Shown: piece by piece, positions 43,519 through 44,708 of the stretch
Position numbering within the stretch: the stretch's first letter is position 1
Layout of the letters: each line of letters begins with the position of its first letter
From: Acidobacteriota bacterium
GTDB lineage: Bacteria; Acidobacteriota; UBA6911; RPQK01; JACQSY01
DNA: 44,708 bases
Assembly (NCBI GenBank): GCA_016211085.1
Contig: JACQSY010000139.1
Span: 1-44,708 of the forward strand
Direction of reading: 5' to 3'
Made by a program: the position numbers and the translations under genes
The notes under the pieces: model-generated
Database searches by the model: none
The model's input: only the letters and a program-made list of their open reading frames with translations
What the model was told of the DNA's origin: nothing

Positions 43519-43607
43519 CGGGTGCCAGCAAAGAGTCTTCCGTCTCGCTTTGCTCGCCTCCAGCGCAGCCTCGCCCCAATCGCGGGGCTCGGCTGAATGG
43601 CACCCGT
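43519..43607 (-). repeat. Structured repeat, copy 3 (compensatory changes)
   Basis: The ends are CGGGTGCC and GGCACCCG, so an A-T pair of copies 1 and 2 is replaced by G-C on both sides. On the - strand the inner stem is CAGCC-GA-GCCCC-GCGATT-GGGGC-GA-GGCTG, replacing GCGC/GCGC of copy 1 by GCCCC/GGGGC. It lies in the 341-base gap between genes ending at 43464 and 43806; nothing else is seen there. Confidence 0.6.
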
Positions 43608-43805
43608 GCCAGGGTCGACGGGATGCCTGGACAGCCAGGAACAAGTGTCCCGGCTGGAGGGTTGCGCATGAGCGCGAACCGGATAAGTTGCAGTGGTGCA
43701 ACGTGTTGGAATTGGTTTACGTGTTGTAGAGATAGAGAACGGCCGCGAACTGGAAACTGAAAGTTTTGAGAATTCCAGCTTCTTGATACCGCGGAAGCAA
43801 CACCG

Positions 43806-44567
43806 TTAGCCGGCCAGATGTGCTATTGCTCGCCTGAGCCGGCGCAGTTCCTTCAAGACCTTGCCCTTGTCTTTCTCCGTGAATTCCTCGGTGATGAATG
43901 TGCCGCGCCACGAATCCAGAAACCGAGGGTCGGACACATCGGCAATGAGCAGCTTCATCTTCCCGCCGAGTTGATCCGGCTCGGTCACGATTTCATTGGC
44001 CCGCTTCCTGAAATCGGCCGTCTTCGGCAATCCTCTTTTCCAAACCATGGCGGCGATGTCCCTGACGTCGCTGGGACGCGCCGAGAGAAGCTTGAGCAAG
44101 AGGTAATCCTGGTAGGACGGCACGCGAATCTTGATTGAAGTCCCGCCGATCTGGATAGCGGAGTGTTGGCTGTCCCTGACAAATCGCTCGTCGAGCATCA
44201 GCGTCTCGCCAGCACGACCCCGAATTTCCCCCTCCATAAAATCGAGCGAGATTTTTATCCGGCGCCGTCCTGCTGGGAGCAATTGCACGAGGCGAAGATA
44301 GCCGTGGGTCTCCTGCTTTTCCTTGGCCTCCTGTGACAAATCCCGGAACCAGCCGGCGATGCTCTCAATTGCTGATTCCTTGCCCATGGGCAAGGCGAAA
44401 TCGCAGTCCCTGGAATACCGCAAAAAGGGGACATAGGCGCGAAGTGCGTATCCGCCAATGACGATGATCGGTGGTTTTCTGAAGCCTTTGGATTTTTGCC
44501 GGACGCGCTCCACAAGTTCGCCAATTCGCTCCTCGCGAAGCGCCATCAGCTCGATCTGGCTAACCAA
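43806..44567 (-). CDS. AbiEii/nucleotidyltransferase-fold protein (253 aa)
   Basis: The 253 residues match a polymerase-beta-type nucleotidyltransferase: IIVIGGYALRAY at 34-45, RDCDFALP at 53-60 with the D-x-D pair (D54, D56), and the third carboxylate in KISLDFMEGE (D109). The C-terminal half is helical with SYQDYLLLKLLSARPSDVRD near 160. This is the layout of AbiEii-type toxins of type IV toxin-antitoxin systems. TTG 44567 overlaps the upstream gene by eight bases; ATG 44546 is in frame. The usual AbiEi antitoxin would be the upstream gene, of which only the tail is visible. Confidence 0.7.
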   Translation of the reverse strand: MVSQIELMALREERIGELVERVRQKSKGFRKPPIIVIGGYALRAYVPFLRYSRDCDFALPMGKESAIESIAGWFRDLSQEAKEKQETHGYLRLVQLLPAGRRRIKISLDFMEGEIRGRAGETLMLDERFVRDSQHSAIQIGGTSIKIRVPSYQDYLLLKLLSARPSDVRDIAAMVWKRGLPKTADFRKRANEIVTEPDQLGGKMKLLIADVSDPRFLDSWRGTFITEEFTEKDKGKVLKELRRLRRAIAHLAG

Positions 44568-44708
44568 GCTCAGCCACCTTCTGTGCAGCTTCGTCCACTT
44601 GCCTTCTTATGAAGCCGTCGGTGATGTCCGCCCGGGTCGCCGCGTATGCCCTGCTGCCGGTCTCACACGCGATAATAGAAATTGCGTACTTCAAGACCTG
44701 CCCAACCC
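44560..44708 (-). CDS. C-terminal part of a gene running off the window
   Basis: The - strand frame is open from the window edge to TAG at 44560-44562 and reads VGQVLKYAISIIACETG and on to RRQVDEAAQKVAELG, about 49 codons. It overlaps the nucleotidyltransferase gene by eight bases, so they are one operon. By context it may be the partner (antitoxin) of the AbiEii-like protein, but no AbiEi motif is visible in this part. Confidence 0.5.
   Translation of the reverse strand, partial: VGQVLKYAISIIACETGSRAYAATRADITDGFIRRQVDEAAQKVAELG

Overview
The window joins two very different stretches of DNA. Positions 1 to about 25,860 read as an ordinary bacterial chromosome. It carries a division and cell-wall cluster (ftsW-murG-murC-ftsQ-ftsA-ftsZ), a CorA channel, trehalose synthase with a DUF5752 partner, a POT peptide transporter, a large outer-membrane-type DUF5916 protein, an eight-gene operon for two 2-oxoacid:ferredoxin oxidoreductases, a secreted amidohydrolase and a REP-type transposase. 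The gene mix (DUF5916 protein, TreT/DUF5752, joined POR/KOR operon, dcw cluster without murB or ddl between murC and ftsQ) suggests an Acidobacteriota-like or related anaerobic or facultative bacterium. That placement is inferred from gene content only.

At about 25,860 the comM gene stops matching its family just before its Walker A motif. Everything to the right is accessory DNA. Either an element has integrated into comM, or the contig is chimeric; the sequence alone does not decide.

Accessory block A (26,017-30,260, + strand) is a tight seven-gene operon. It has a small coiled-coil protein, a short hypothetical, four cysteine-rich zinc-ribbon proteins, and a 678-residue HerA/TraD-like ATPase ending in a winged helix and a PD-(D/E)XK-like domain. 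Block B (30,283-35,400) is a debris field: two decayed copies of that last domain, a decapitated PIN remnant, an Mrr-like nuclease-ankyrin gene broken by three frame changes, a glycine-rich membrane protein, an HNH nuclease, and an intact PIN/UPF0175 toxin-antitoxin pair. Block C (35,620-39,536) holds membrane and coiled-coil proteins, a P-loop kinase-like protein paired with a predicted nuclease, and sequences resembling integron attC sites. Block D (39,866-44,708) has a highly structured leader with a palindrome over the start codon of an OB-fold-like gene, two three-gene units whose stop and start codons abut, and zinc-ribbon miniproteins. It also has promoters that look archaeal (BRE/TATA), a three-copy structured repeat with compensatory base changes at gene ends, and an AbiEii-like nucleotidyltransferase.

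No integrase, relaxase, rRNA, tRNA or CRISPR array was found. The best candidates for an undescribed system are the zinc-ribbon/HerA-nuclease operon with its scattered domain remnants, and the covarying repeat family of block D.
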